33,887 nt of DNA from Bradyrhizobium sacchari (GCF_002068095.1 NZ_LWIG01000026.1:274798-308684); one strand, 5' to 3'. Shown: positions 1-7,897, numbered from the stretch's first letter. The notes: generated by a model from the sequence alone, not told the origin. Made by a program: numbers and translations.

Positions 1-13
1 CCGCCGGAGACCG

Positions 14-895
14 CTACTTCAGCGGCAGGAACAGCTCGGCGACCGTCTCGTGCTCGGGGACCTCCGGAAAGAAGCTCAGCCGCTGGCAATAGATCGGGAA
101 GTCGCGCGCTTCCTCACCGCTGGCGGGAAGCCAGTCGCGATAAAGGTAGAGCGCGGCGGGCTCCAGATTGTCGGTGTAGCCGACGACGCGCAGCACGGCA
201 CAGCGGCCGCCGGGGATCTCGCCGGCCTTGATCGCTTCGCCGCATCCCGCGATCGGCTGATCGGTGCCGACGCAAAGGTCCACGCTGTAATCGGCCGGCG
301 AAGCAGGACGCCGTTCGGATCGCCAGACATTGAAGGTCGGATGTTTGCTGGGGTGCAGGTTTGCCGCTTTGCGCCAGGCGACGAAGCGCCGGATGGTGGC
401 GCCAAGCGTCGCCGGGTCGCCCCGATGCTCCATGATCGCCACTTTCGTGGCAGGCACGTCACGGATGGTCACGTCGTCGGTGGTAAAGGTCGTCTGCATG
501 AGCTTGCTCCTCGCGTTGTCGAGAGGCCCGAAGGCCGCAAGCCACGGCTCCCAGTCGGGAGATTTCCGGAACGACGACGGCGATTGCCCGAACCGTTGCC
601 TGAAGGCGCGGGCAAAGGCATCCGGTGCGTCGTAGCCGGCATCCATCGCGATGTCCGTGACCCCAAGGGCGTCGCTGTAGGCCAGCCGATAGGAAGCGCG
701 CTTCAGACGGGCCAGCTGGACATAGCGATGCACGGACAGACCGAAGGTCGCCGTGAACTGCCGGTGGAAATGAAATTTCGAGAAGGCCGCAACGGTGCTC
801 AAGCTTTCCAGGTCCAGACCGTCGTCGAGATGCCGGTCGATATGGTCCAGCACCCGCCGCATCCGCGCCCGATAGTTCTGCAGCGCCGCCTTCAT
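14..895 (-). CDS. AraC-family regulator with GyrI-like effector domain
   Basis: A 293-residue protein. Residues about 10-113 carry the double helix-turn-helix of AraC/XylS regulators, with the second helix region around DIAMDAGYDAPDAFARAF and the usual FGQSPSSFR ending. Residues about 138-293 match the GyrI/SbmC-like small-molecule-binding fold, starting near DVPATKVAIMEHRGD and containing the AVLRVVGYTDN stretch. This N-terminal HTH plus C-terminal GyrI-like layout is that of Rob-like regulators of efflux or drug response. The start is supported by GGAGGAAAG a few bases upstream. The gene lies downstream of, and on the same strand as, a serine hydrolase gene, separated by 187 bp that hold a palindromic repeat, so co-transcription is uncertain. 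The ligand cannot be read from sequence. Family call is secure; target genes are unknown. Confidence 0.9.
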   Translation of the reverse strand: MKAALQNYRARMRRVLDHIDRHLDDGLDLESLSTVAAFSKFHFHRQFTATFGLSVHRYVQLARLKRASYRLAYSDALGVTDIAMDAGYDAPDAFARAFRQRFGQSPSSFRKSPDWEPWLAAFGPLDNARSKLMQTTFTTDDVTIRDVPATKVAIMEHRGDPATLGATIRRFVAWRKAANLHPSKHPTFNVWRSERRPASPADYSVDLCVGTDQPIAGCGEAIKAGEIPGGRCAVLRVVGYTDNLEPAALYLYRDWLPASGEEARDFPIYCQRLSFFPEVPEHETVAELFLPLK

Positions 896-1031
896 CTTCT
901 TTCCTCCGTGGCGGCCTCAGTTAGCCGCTGGTGGCCATGACGCGCTCGACCGATCTTGCGGTTTGGCAGAACCTGCCGGGCGGATTGGCGACGCGTAATC
1001 CGTCATCTAACAACACGGCACGACGAAGGAT

Positions 1032-1082
1032 GGTGGATTAGGCCGGCGGACCGCGCTTCGCGCAGCCGCGGGCTAATCCACC
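1032..1082. repeat. Intergenic palindromic repeat between two genes
   Basis: GGTGGATTAG (1032-1041) is matched by CTAATCCACC (1073-1082), with a GCGCTTCGCGC inner hairpin between them. The right arm runs up to the stop codon of the serine hydrolase gene. It resembles the short extragenic palindromes common in Bradyrhizobium. It could act as a transcript 3' stem, but there is no T-run for a classical terminator. Confidence 0.7.
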
Positions 1083-2333
1083 CTACCCGCCTGCCATCAG
1101 CGCCTTCGCCAATGCCATGTACGCCGGCAGCGTCACGGGATCGTTGGCGGCGTTGCCGGCGACGGGATGCGAGGCATAGCGCGCGATCACCATCTCGGCT
1201 TTGGGATCGATGTAGATGCCCTGGCCGTAGACGCCGCGCGCCATGTAGGCGCCGTGGGCGTTGTGCGTGACCCACCATTGGTTGCGATAGGAAGCGCCGG
1301 GAAGTGTGGTGTAGCCGGCCGGCTTGAACTTTTCGGGATCGCCGCCGCGCGCGATGTCCTCGACCACCTGCGACGGCACGATCTGGCGGCCGTTGAAGCG
1401 GCCGTGATTGCGCATGGTCTCGCCGAAGCGAGCGAGATCGCGCAACGTGGTGGAGAGACCGCCGCCGCCGCTCTCGGTGCCGATGCGATCGACATGATAA
1501 TGCGCGTCCTCCTCGGCGCCCATTGGCGCCCAGATGCGCTCCGACAACAGGTCGGACAGCGTCATGCCGCTGGCGCGCCTGATGATCCAGGCGAGCACGT
1601 CGGTGTTGACGGTCTTGTAGGCAAAGGCCTTGCCGTGCTCGCCCTGCCTCTTCTGCGCGACGAGGAAGTCGAAGATGGTGGTCGGGCCGTCATAGTCGGG
1701 CGGGATCGGCGCCATGCCGTTGGCGCGCCGCAGGCCCCAGACATGCGAGCTCTTGTCGGTGTAGACCTCGGTGTATTCGAGCCCCGTGGTCATATCCATG
1801 ACCTCGTGCACGCGCGCATCGCCGAATGCACTGGCCTTCAGCTCCGGCACATAATCCGTGACAGGCGCCTGCGGATCGATCTTCCCTTCCTTGACCAGTG
1901 TCCCTGCGAGCACGCCGGTGAACGACTTCGTCACCGACATCGCGATATGCGGCTTGTGCGGCTTGAGCGCGCCGAAGTAGCGCTCGTAGATCAGCTTGCC
2001 CCGGTGCAGCACCGCGATGCCGTCCGCGTAGGTCTCCTCCAGCATCTTTGCGAAGGTCATGGGACGGCCATCCATGGTGGTCGAAGCGACGGCGCCGATG
2101 TCGTGATCCGCGCGCGGAAGCACGGATGCAGGCCCTGCCCCCCGCCAGACATTCACTGTCGGCACCAGCTGGCGGACGTTGCTCCAGGCCCAGCGCAGCT
2201 CGGGGAAGCTGCGGAACGAGCCGTTCTGGAACGTGATGGTGCGATCCGGCGCCGGCGGAAAACCCTTCATCCAGCCGAGCGTTTCAGGATCGGTTTCGGT
2301 GGCGGTGGCGGGCGCTTGAGTCGCAGCAGACAT
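1083..2333 (-). CDS. Serine hydrolase of the class C beta-lactamase / 6-aminohexanoate-dimer hydrolase type
   Basis: With the ATG at 2333 the protein has 416 residues; an in-frame ATG at 2381 would add 16. The SxxK nucleophile motif is in SVTKSFTG (Ser133, Lys136), and the Tyr region is AYKTVNTDVLAWIIRRASG, the layout seen in NylB-like and EstB-like members of the penicillin-binding-protein fold. An N-terminal region of about 95 residues precedes the catalytic domain, as in many 6-aminohexanoate-dimer hydrolase-like proteins. No clear signal peptide is visible, so it is probably cytoplasmic. Substrates in this family include esters, amides and oligomeric nylon units, and none can be assigned here. 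It is not called a resistance beta-lactamase. Same strand as the downstream AraC gene. Confidence 0.87.
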   Translation of the reverse strand: MSAATQAPATATETDPETLGWMKGFPPAPDRTITFQNGSFRSFPELRWAWSNVRQLVPTVNVWRGAGPASVLPRADHDIGAVASTTMDGRPMTFAKMLEETYADGIAVLHRGKLIYERYFGALKPHKPHIAMSVTKSFTGVLAGTLVKEGKIDPQAPVTDYVPELKASAFGDARVHEVMDMTTGLEYTEVYTDKSSHVWGLRRANGMAPIPPDYDGPTTIFDFLVAQKRQGEHGKAFAYKTVNTDVLAWIIRRASGMTLSDLLSERIWAPMGAEEDAHYHVDRIGTESGGGGLSTTLRDLARFGETMRNHGRFNGRQIVPSQVVEDIARGGDPEKFKPAGYTTLPGASYRNQWWVTHNAHGAYMARGVYGQGIYIDPKAEMVIARYASHPVAGNAANDPVTLPAYMALAKALMAGG

Positions 2334-2481
2334 GAACACGGGCTCCAGAGGGAATGCCGATGTCGTAGCATAGGAGAGCACGACGTTAGATCCTGCGTTT
2401 GTGCAAGGGGACCTGCACGACGATCAGAGGCGCCGCGTAAGGCGTCGTGCGGGCGGATGCAGCGACTGGCAGCAAGGATAC

Positions 2482-2542
2482 CCATCAATTTCGTTCTGCA
2501 AGCGCGATGGGTTTCGCTGCGCCCTCCCCATCCTACGGGCTG
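2482..2542. repeat. Intergenic repeat copy 1 (left of the GFA gene)
   Basis: This block starts at CCATCAATTTCG and ends at CCCATCCTACGGGCTG. It matches 3112-3174 in direct orientation: the first 36 nt have three differences, then a loop varies by 2 nt, then 16 nt are identical. The GATGGG...CCCATC arms form a hairpin. It is of the Bradyrhizobium intergenic repeat type and occupies most of the gap before the GFA gene; I see no promoter I can defend in the rest. Confidence 0.75.
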
Positions 2543-2617
2543 GCGTCCAGCCTTGTGGGGAAACGCGCCCCGGCGATATGATCAGACCCCGTCGGCATCG
2601 TCGTGGGAGATTGAGCA

Positions 2618-3031
2618 ATGGATTTTTCCGGGCGCTGCGCCTGCGGCGCGATTAGATACACCATTGCCGCCGCGCCGATCCGCGGCTTTCAATGCCAGTG
2701 CAGCGACTGCCAACGCGATACCGGGAGCGGCCACAGCTCCGTCTTCGTATTCGCGCGAAACGCGGTCTCGGTGACCGGCGAGGTGCGCGAGATCGCACGC
2801 ACCGCAGACAGCGGCGCAGTCAAACGCAAGGGGTTTTGTCCAAACTGCGGCTCACCAATCTACAACCAGCCGGACGAAAAGCCGGACTACATCGGCATCT
2901 ATGTCGGGACGCTGGACGACGCCAGCACATTCAAACCTTCCGTCGTGCTGTTCTGTTCGCGCGGGTACGATTGGGACCGTCTCGATCCAGACATCCGCAA
3001 ACTGCCAAAATGGTACTCGGGACCGGAATAG
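2618..3031 (+). CDS. GFA (CENP-V/GFA) domain zinc-binding protein
   Basis: A 137-residue single-domain protein with the cysteine pattern of the glutathione-dependent formaldehyde-activating (GFA) family: Cys7 and Cys9 in CACG, Cys26, Cys28 and Cys31 in CQCSDCQRDTG, and Cys74 and Cys77 in FCPNCGSPIY. These ligate structural and catalytic zinc in the family. Family members are often labelled aldehyde-activating, but most, including this one, have no demonstrated substrate; a role with S-hydroxymethylglutathione-like adducts is only a family-level suggestion. It stands alone, bracketed by direct copies of an intergenic repeat, which may hint at a cassette-like history. No partner genes are adjacent. 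Confidence 0.88.
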   Translation: MDFSGRCACGAIRYTIAAAPIRGFQCQCSDCQRDTGSGHSSVFVFARNAVSVTGEVREIARTADSGAVKRKGFCPNCGSPIYNQPDEKPDYIGIYVGTLDDASTFKPSVVLFCSRGYDWDRLDPDIRKLPKWYSGPE

Positions 3032-3111
3032 ATGAAATGAGTGTCTGGTGGTGACGGATAACGAAAGCGGCTTTGCAGGCGTTGGCAGGATGGGTGGAGC
3101 GCAAGCGACAA

Positions 3112-3174
3112 CCATCAATCTCGTTCTGCAAAAGCGATGGGTTTCGCGAAGAGCTCAACCCATCCTACGGGCTG
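3112..3174. repeat. Intergenic repeat copy 2 (right of the GFA gene)
   Basis: Second direct copy of the element at 2482-2542. It has a better hairpin: GATGGGTT and AACCCATC form perfect 8-base arms around a GC-rich loop. With its partner it brackets the GFA gene. Confidence 0.75.
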
Positions 3175-3230
3175 CGCGTGATCTCTCTGGGAGAGAACTC
3201 TCAATCTGACCATGCAGGAGCAGGCATACG

Positions 3231-3273
3231 CCTACTCCCCCTCAATCGTCCCAGGCGGCTTGCTCGTCACGTC
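3231..3273 (-). repeat. Distal copy of the guaA 3' end (candidate attachment-site repeat)
   Basis: These 43 bp match 4940-4982, the last codons of guaA, at 40 of 43 positions and in the same orientation. Read on the minus strand it encodes [13 protein letters not shown] and a stop, against [13 protein letters not shown] and a stop in the real gene. Two differences are at synonymous third positions; the third turns Trp into Gly. Homology ends sharply at 3273, where the azoR stop codon begins. It is read as an att-like remnant of insertion at the guaA 3' end. Confidence 0.75.
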
Positions 3274-3907
3274 AGAAGTCTTCGGCCATGGTGCGCGCCT
3301 CGCTCGCGGCCGCCCGCCGCGCCTCCGCGTCGGCCTCGAGACCGAACAAGGTGCGCTCCACAACCAGGCCCCGGATGTCGGTCAGGCCGATGCACCGCAG
3401 CCACGCCTCCAGATAGGGGCGCTGGAAATCGTAGAGCTCGCCCGGGGTCCAGTTGCTGGTCGGCGCATAGTCCAGGCCGCGCGCGTAGATGACCGCCGCC
3501 TTCGTCGCCTTCATCAAACCGCCAAAGCCGGTCTGATCGAACGAGAACAGGATGTCCTTCTGCGACACCAAGTCAATGTAGTGCTTCAGGCGATAGGGGA
3601 TGGAGAAGTTCCAGAGCGGGACCGCCATCAGAAGCTTGTCGGCGGCGAGCAGGGGCGCGGCCAGCGCCTCCATTCGCGACCATGCCGCCGCCTGCGCCGG
3701 CGAGCGACCCTCGCCATAGATGCCGGCGTACTTCGCATTCAGCGCGTCCTCGTCGAGTGGCGGCAGGTCCAACGACCACAGGTCGAGGGTTTCGATCTCA
3801 TCCGAGGGGTGTGCGGCGCGATAGGCGTCGATGAAGGCGCGTGCCACCTCGATCGAGGCGGACGCCGCCTTGCGGGGAGAAACTTCCAGATAGAGCAGTT
3901 TGGTCAT
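3272..3907 (-). CDS. azoR: FMN-dependent NADH-azoreductase (AzoR/AcpD family)
   Basis: A 211-residue flavodoxin-like-fold oxidoreductase from the ATG at 3907 (MTKLLYLEVSPR); an upstream in-frame ATG at 3934 is less likely. Family signatures are the N-terminal FMN phosphate loop LEVSPRKAASAS and the AVPLWNFSIPYRLKHYID segment characteristic of AzoR. Members reduce azo bonds and quinones with NAD(P)H by two-electron transfer in the cytosol and often protect against electrophiles. It is transcribed divergently from an adjacent LysR-type gene, a common layout in which the LysR protein senses an electrophile or aromatic and controls the reductase. The TGA stop lies at the edge of a duplicated guaA tail, so the 3' end of this gene is at a recombination junction. 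Family length is normal. Confidence 0.9.
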   Translation of the reverse strand: MTKLLYLEVSPRKAASASIEVARAFIDAYRAAHPSDEIETLDLWSLDLPPLDEDALNAKYAGIYGEGRSPAQAAAWSRMEALAAPLLAADKLLMAVPLWNFSIPYRLKHYIDLVSQKDILFSFDQTGFGGLMKATKAAVIYARGLDYAPTSNWTPGELYDFQRPYLEAWLRCIGLTDIRGLVVERTLFGLEADAEARRAAASEARTMAEDF

Positions 3908-4038
3908 GGCGATCGATTCCTGCGAGGCGCACAACCGCGCCGGTCACCTCAACCTCCCGCTTCCGGATAGATTTAGCAAACGAGTAATTCCGCTGGCATT
4001 CAGTGAGAAACGTGTTAAATCCAAGGCAGCGAGGTCTC
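3908..4038. promoter_or_regulatory. Divergent azoR / LysR control region
   Basis: This 131-bp gap separates the divergent azoR and LysR starts. It is the only AT-richer stretch nearby, with ATTTAGCAAACGAGTAAT at about 3970-3987 and a further AT-rich patch near 4013. LysR regulators bind T-N11-A type sites in such gaps, and the ATT...AAT element is a candidate. Exact promoters are not assigned. Confidence 0.45.
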
Positions 4039-4890
4039 ATGTTCGAAACCGAGTTACTGCGCGTCTTCGTCACGGTCGCCGAGTGCGGCGGGTTCACCCG
4101 CGCCTCAGAGGTCCTGCATTCCACCCAGTCGACAGTCAGCGCGCAGATTCGCCGCCTGGAGGATCAGGCGGGGCAAGCGCTCTTCGCTCGAAGCACGCGT
4201 TCGGTGCAGCTCACGCCAGCGGGCGACACCTTGCTCGGTTATGCTCGGACGATCCTGCGCATCAACGAGGATGCGCGGCAGCGTCTTTCCGGCGCCGTAC
4301 CGGCCGGTCGCATTCGGCTGGGATCGTCGGAGGATTTGACCGGCGCGTGGCTCCCCCGCCTCCTGCGACGCTTCGTGACCCAATTCCCGCAAGTGGCGAT
4401 CGACCTGGAAATCGGGATCGGACCCCGGTTGCTGAGGCGGCTAGACAAAGGGGAGATCGACGTCATGGTCACTGGCCGCTGCGCCGAAGACACGGAGGGG
4501 ACGAGGCTGTGGCGCGAACCGTTGGTTTGGGCCTTCGCGCGCGAGAGCGAGCCGCCCGCGCCTCTCCGCCTGGCGCTCTTCCCGGAGCCCTGCCCGTACC
4601 GCCAAGCAGCGCTTCGCGCCCTTGGCGGGGCGAACCAGGGCTGGACCATCGCTTGCACCAGCGGCAGCCTTGCCGGCGTCCGCGCTGCAGCGGCCGCGGC
4701 GATCGCCATTACGCCGTTGCCGCGAAGCCTGGTCGGCCCCGAGCTGCGCATCCTCGGGCCAGAGGCGGCTTTCCTGCCGTCCCTGCCCGACGTGGAATAC
4801 ATTGCAAAGGTCGGCCGCCGGGCGAATACGCCCGCCATCGCCGCCTTAGTGGAGATGATCCACACGGCGCCAGCGACGATGGCGAGCTGA
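4039..4890 (+). CDS. LysR-family transcriptional regulator
   Basis: A 283-residue regulator from the ATG at 4039; an in-frame ATG at 4003 would add 12 residues that do not belong to the family. The winged HTH is at residues about 3-62 (FVTVAECGGFTRASEVL, then STVSAQIRRLEDQAGQALF and the RSVQLTPAG wing). The rest fits the periplasmic-binding-like effector domain, with RIRLGSSEDLTGAWLPRLL opening the first lobe. It is divergent from azoR, so regulation of azoR and itself is the simplest inference. The gene ends 49 bp before the guaA tail, inside the segment bounded by the two guaA-end copies. No effector can be named. Confidence 0.9.
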   Translation: MFETELLRVFVTVAECGGFTRASEVLHSTQSTVSAQIRRLEDQAGQALFARSTRSVQLTPAGDTLLGYARTILRINEDARQRLSGAVPAGRIRLGSSEDLTGAWLPRLLRRFVTQFPQVAIDLEIGIGPRLLRRLDKGEIDVMVTGRCAEDTEGTRLWREPLVWAFARESEPPAPLRLALFPEPCPYRQAALRALGGANQGWTIACTSGSLAGVRAAAAAAIAITPLPRSLVGPELRILGPEAAFLPSLPDVEYIAKVGRRANTPAIAALVEMIHTAPATMAS

Positions 4891-4939
4891 CTGGATCGCA
4901 GGTCCGTTAGACCCGGGACAAAGGGAATGGCGGCAGCCC

Positions 4940-4982
4940 CCTACTCCCACTCAATCGTCCCGGGCGGCTTGCTGGTCACGTC
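4940..4982 (-). repeat. Proximal copy of the guaA 3' end (candidate attachment-site repeat)
   Basis: Last 13 codons of guaA plus stop and flanking base, 40 of 43 identical to 3231-3273 in direct orientation. The unit between the two copies, about 1.7 kb, carries only azoR and the LysR gene. Confidence 0.75.
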
Positions 4983-6539
4983 GTACACCACCCGGTTCAC
5001 GCCCTTCACCTCGTTGATGATGCGTGTCGCCGTCTCGCCCAAGAACTTCATGTCGAACTGGTAGAAGTCGGCGGTCATGCCGTCGGTGGATGTGACGGCG
5101 CGGAGGCCCACCACGTAGTCGTAGGTGCGGCCGTCGCCCATGACGCCGACGGTCTTGACCGGGAGCAGCACGGCGAAGGCCTGCCAGATCTCGTCGTAGA
5201 GGCCGTGCTTGCGGATCTGGTCGATGTAGACGGCGTCCGCTTTCCTGAGGATGTCGAGCTTGTCGCGGGTGATGTCGCCCGGGCAGCGGATGGCAAGGCC
5301 CGGCCCCGGGAAGGGGTGGCGGCCGACGAAGATTTCGGGCAGGCCCAGCTCGCGACCGAGCTTGCGCACCTCGTCCTTGAACAGCTCGCGCAGCGGCTCG
5401 ACGAGCTTCATGTTCATGCGCTCGGGCAGACCGCCGACATTGTGGTGCGACTTGATGGTCACTGAAGGTCCGCCGGTGAAGGAGACGCTCTCGATCACAT
5501 CAGGATAGAGCGTGCCTTGGGCGAGGAAGTCGGCGCCGCCGATCTTCTTGGCCTCCTGCTCGAACACCTCGATGAAGAGGCGGCCGATGGTCTTGCGCTT
5601 CACTTCGGGATCGGTGACGCCTTCGAGCTCGCCCAAGAACTGTTTCGAGGCATCCACGTGCACGAGCGGGATGTTGTAGTGGTGGCGGAAGAGGTCCACG
5701 ACCTGCTCGGCCTCGTTGAGGCGCATCAAGCCGTGATCGACGAACACGCAGGTGAGCTGGTCGCCGATGGCCTCGTGGATCAGCACGGCCGCGACCGCTG
5801 AATCGACGCCGCCGGAGAGGCCGCAGATCACCCTGCCCTTGCCGACCTGCTGGCGGATCTTCGCGATCTCCTCCTCGCGGAAGGCGCGCATGGTCCAGTC
5901 GCCGGTGAGGCCGGCGATCTTGCGCACGAAGTTGCGGATGAGCTTGGCGCCGTCGGGCGTGTGCACGACTTCGGGGTGGAACATCAGGCCGTAATATTTG
6001 CGCGTCTCGTCCTGGATGATCGCAAAGGGCGCGTTCGGCGAGGTGCCGGCGACCGAGAAGCCCGGCGGCATCTTGGTGATGCGGTCGCCATGGCTCATCC
6101 AGACCTGGTTCTTGCTGCCTGATGTCCAGACGTCCTCGAACAGCTTGCTCCCGGCTTTGACCTCGACATCGGCGCGGCCGAATTCGCGGTGATGGCCGCC
6201 CTCGACCTCGCCCCCTAACTGGGCGGCCATGGTCATCTGGCCGTAGCAGATGCCCATCACGGGCACGCCGGAATCGAAGATCAGTTGCGGGGCGCGGGGC
6301 GAGCCGGCCTCGTGCACCGACTCCGGCCCGCCGGAGAGGATCACCGCCTTCGGCTTCATCTCCTTGAAGGCGCTTTCCGCCTTGTTGAACGGGACGATCT
6401 CGCAATAGACGCCGTCCTCGCGCACGCGACGCGCGATCAGCTGCGTCACCTGGCTGCCGAAGTCGACGATGAGAATCTTGTCATGCGCCGAGGCCGATGA
6501 GGGCGTCGACGCGGAGCGGTCGTGCTGTGCTGCTGTCAT
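4941..6539 (-). CDS. guaA: GMP synthase (glutamine-hydrolysing)
   Basis: A 532-residue enzyme converting XMP, ATP and glutamine to GMP, the last step of guanine nucleotide synthesis. The class I amidotransferase domain begins at residue about 20 (ILIVDFGSQ), with the nucleophile Cys98 in GICYGQ and the His/Glu pair in MFHPEVVHT. The ATP-pyrophosphatase loop is [14 protein letters not shown], followed by [12 protein letters not shown]. The dimerisation domain carries [13 protein letters not shown] and ends in the conserved KPPGTIEWE. The ATG at 6539 (MTAAQHDR) is preferred to 6596 because the extra 19 residues look non-native. The 3' end has a second copy at 3231-3273. guaB lies about 15 kb away on the same strand. 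Confidence 0.98.
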   Translation of the reverse strand: MTAAQHDRSASTPSSASAHDKILIVDFGSQVTQLIARRVREDGVYCEIVPFNKAESAFKEMKPKAVILSGGPESVHEAGSPRAPQLIFDSGVPVMGICYGQMTMAAQLGGEVEGGHHREFGRADVEVKAGSKLFEDVWTSGSKNQVWMSHGDRITKMPPGFSVAGTSPNAPFAIIQDETRKYYGLMFHPEVVHTPDGAKLIRNFVRKIAGLTGDWTMRAFREEEIAKIRQQVGKGRVICGLSGGVDSAVAAVLIHEAIGDQLTCVFVDHGLMRLNEAEQVVDLFRHHYNIPLVHVDASKQFLGELEGVTDPEVKRKTIGRLFIEVFEQEAKKIGGADFLAQGTLYPDVIESVSFTGGPSVTIKSHHNVGGLPERMNMKLVEPLRELFKDEVRKLGRELGLPEIFVGRHPFPGPGLAIRCPGDITRDKLDILRKADAVYIDQIRKHGLYDEIWQAFAVLLPVKTVGVMGDGRTYDYVVGLRAVTSTDGMTADFYQFDMKFLGETATRIINEVKGVNRVVYDVTSKPPGTIEWE

Positions 6540-6611
6540 GGCAAGCAGATACGCGACGGAGCCCCGGCCCGCAACCGCGCTGGCCCGTGCGCCCACATTC
6601 TTCTTTGGGCA

Positions 6612-6639
6612 TGGACAAATGGATATACGTCAGTATTAT
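6612..6639 (+). promoter_or_regulatory. Candidate sigma-70 type promoter for the NTF2-like gene
   Basis: TGGACA (6612-6617), a 16-nt spacer and TATTAT (6634-6639) lie in an AT-rich patch about 50 bp before the start of the NTF2-like gene. Prediction from sequence only; the same patch may also serve guaA on the other strand. Confidence 0.45.
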
Positions 6640-6690
6640 TGACCTAATTTGCCCCACCGTCCAACAGGGGCCGATCAAGGGAGAAAACGC

Positions 6691-7062
6691 ATGTCACAGC
6701 ATCATCAGCCATCAACGTTGGCCGCGCTCGGCCGCACCTGGGTCGAGGCCTGGAATGCGCGCGACCTCGAGCGCGTGCTGAGGCTCTACGACGAGGGGGC
6801 CGTGATGACCTCGGACCGCATTCCCCTGATGGGGTTCGATGCCAGCGGCACCGTGCGCGGCAAGGATGCGCTGCGGGCCTATTGGGGCAAGGCGCTGGGG
6901 CTGCTGCCGGAGCTGCACTTTACGCTGATCGATGTGTTCGTCAGCCCTGACAGCGTCGTGGTGTTCTATGCGAACGAGCGGGGCAAGAAGATCTGCGAGT
7001 ATCTGCGGGTCAATGATGCCGGGCTGATCGTGCAGGGGTCGGCGAACCATCTGGTCGAGTGA
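6691..7062 (+). CDS. NTF2-like / SnoaL-like domain protein
   Basis: A 123-residue protein with the cone-shaped NTF2-like pattern: an N-terminal helix LGRTWVEAWNARDLERVLRL, a YDEGAVM strand, G(K)DALRAYWGKAL, then beta strands with LHFTLIDVFVSPDSVVVFY. The family includes isomerases, hydrolases and non-enzymatic binding proteins, and nothing here identifies a substrate. The start follows AAGGGAG with good spacing; an earlier ATG at 6649 would add 14 unlikely residues. No signal peptide. The following cupin gene is on the same strand but separated by 234 bp containing repeats. Confidence 0.85.
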   Translation: MSQHHQPSTLAALGRTWVEAWNARDLERVLRLYDEGAVMTSDRIPLMGFDASGTVRGKDALRAYWGKALGLLPELHFTLIDVFVSPDSVVVFYANERGKKICEYLRVNDAGLIVQGSANHLVE

Positions 7063-7105
7063 AGGCTCGCTGCGTTGGACGGTGCGGCCCAACCCACCGC
7101 CGTCC

Positions 7106-7235
7106 TTCCCCGCGAAAGCGGGAAATCCAGTACGCCGCGTGCCGCAAGCGTCGTTGCGAGGAGCCCTTGCGACGAAGCAATCCGGACCGTCTCCGCAGAT
7201 GCATTTCTGGATTGCTTCGCTTTGCTCGCAATGAC
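7106..7235. repeat. Composite intergenic repeat (two modules)
   Basis: Module A is CCCGCGAAAGCGGG followed by AATCCAGTA near 7108-7132. Module B at 7150-7235 begins with GTCGTTGCGAGG, has GAAGCAATCC (7174-7183) inverted against GGATTGCTTCG (7209-7219), and ends with CGCAATGAC. Both modules recur at 21110-21256 in the opposite order. The type is widespread between genes in Bradyrhizobium relatives. Confidence 0.8.
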
Positions 7236-7296
7236 GGAGACTGGGGCGGACGCGTGCGCTAACACTCGCCCGCCGGCCCAGAGACAGGATCCCCCG

Positions 7297-7629
7297 ATGA
7301 AACTTCCCACCTCCCCCTTCACCGTCACCGACTGGAGCAAGGTCGAGGCTACCACGCATCCCGGCGAGACCGGGCAAGCGCTCTGGCGCACCCTCACCGT
7401 CGGCGATCTCCGGGTGCGGATGGTCGAGTATTCGCCGGGCTATCTCGCCGACCATTGGTGCGACCGCGGCCACGTCATCTTCGTGGTCAAGGGCGAGCTC
7501 GATTCGGAACTTCGCGACGGCCGCAAATTCAAGCTGACGGCGGGCATGAGCTACCAGGTTTCGGACTTCGGCGACGCCGCGCACCGGTCCTCGACGGCCA
7601 CCGGGGCGACGCTCTTCATCGTCGATTGA
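7297..7629 (+). CDS. DHCW-motif cupin-fold protein
   Basis: A 110-residue small single-domain cupin. The signature ADHWCDRGHVIFVVKGEL holds the DHWC residues (His, Trp, Cys) that name this family, followed by the cupin strand VKGELDSEL and a second motif around YQVSDFGDAAHRSST. Metal binding through the His residues is likely from fold, but the reaction is not known for the family. The ATG at 7297 follows GGAT-type spacing only weakly; no better start exists upstream in frame with family length. Standalone gene between a composite repeat and the cold-shock gene. Confidence 0.85.
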   Translation: MKLPTSPFTVTDWSKVEATTHPGETGQALWRTLTVGDLRVRMVEYSPGYLADHWCDRGHVIFVVKGELDSELRDGRKFKLTAGMSYQVSDFGDAAHRSSTATGATLFIVD

Positions 7630-7701
7630 GGGTGGTGGGCACGGTGTATTTGCACCGCAAAATAGAAGATCCGCGCGACGTGCCGGGCCACGGGTGGTGC
7701 C

Positions 7702-7730
7702 TTGAAGAAGTCCAATTATCTCGCTATATT
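7702..7730 (+). promoter_or_regulatory. Predicted promoter of the cold-shock gene
   Basis: TTGAAG (7702-7707), a 17-nt spacer and TATATT (7725-7730) form a strong sigma-70 like promoter. The predicted transcript would start near 7737 and have a leader of about 160 nt before the csp start codon. Long leaders are typical for cold-inducible csp mRNAs, where the leader folds differently at low temperature; that function here is inference. Confidence 0.65.
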
Positions 7731-7897
7731 GTGATCATCGATACTTGGCCGAACGACTGGGCCGCTTCGCCTCGTCTAAGACAGGCGCGCACGCTTCAGA
7801 TGATTTCTCCAAAACATCGACTCATCAGGGCTATGGGCGCAGTGACGCGTACCGGTCCACGTGCGTACTGTCTCTAACTAACTGAAGGAAATTTCCC

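Noticed and set aside
1167..2774. Long open frame antisense to the serine hydrolase gene
   Set aside because: The complementary strand carries clear family motifs and a proper start. The antisense frame is arginine-rich, shows no recognisable domain and is expected from high-GC third positions.
3274..4939. Search for an integrase, transposase or insertion-sequence ends between the guaA-tail copies
   Set aside because: Only azoR and the LysR gene are present. No recombinase frame, terminal inverted repeat or target duplication other than the guaA tail was seen.
4891..4939. Possible terminator between the LysR and guaA 3' ends
   Set aside because: No stable GC stem followed by a T-run on either strand could be found in the 49-bp gap.
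5500..6405. Alternative-frame open reading frame inside guaA on the same strand
   Set aside because: It lies entirely within guaA, is dominated by arginine, and has no start context or family match.
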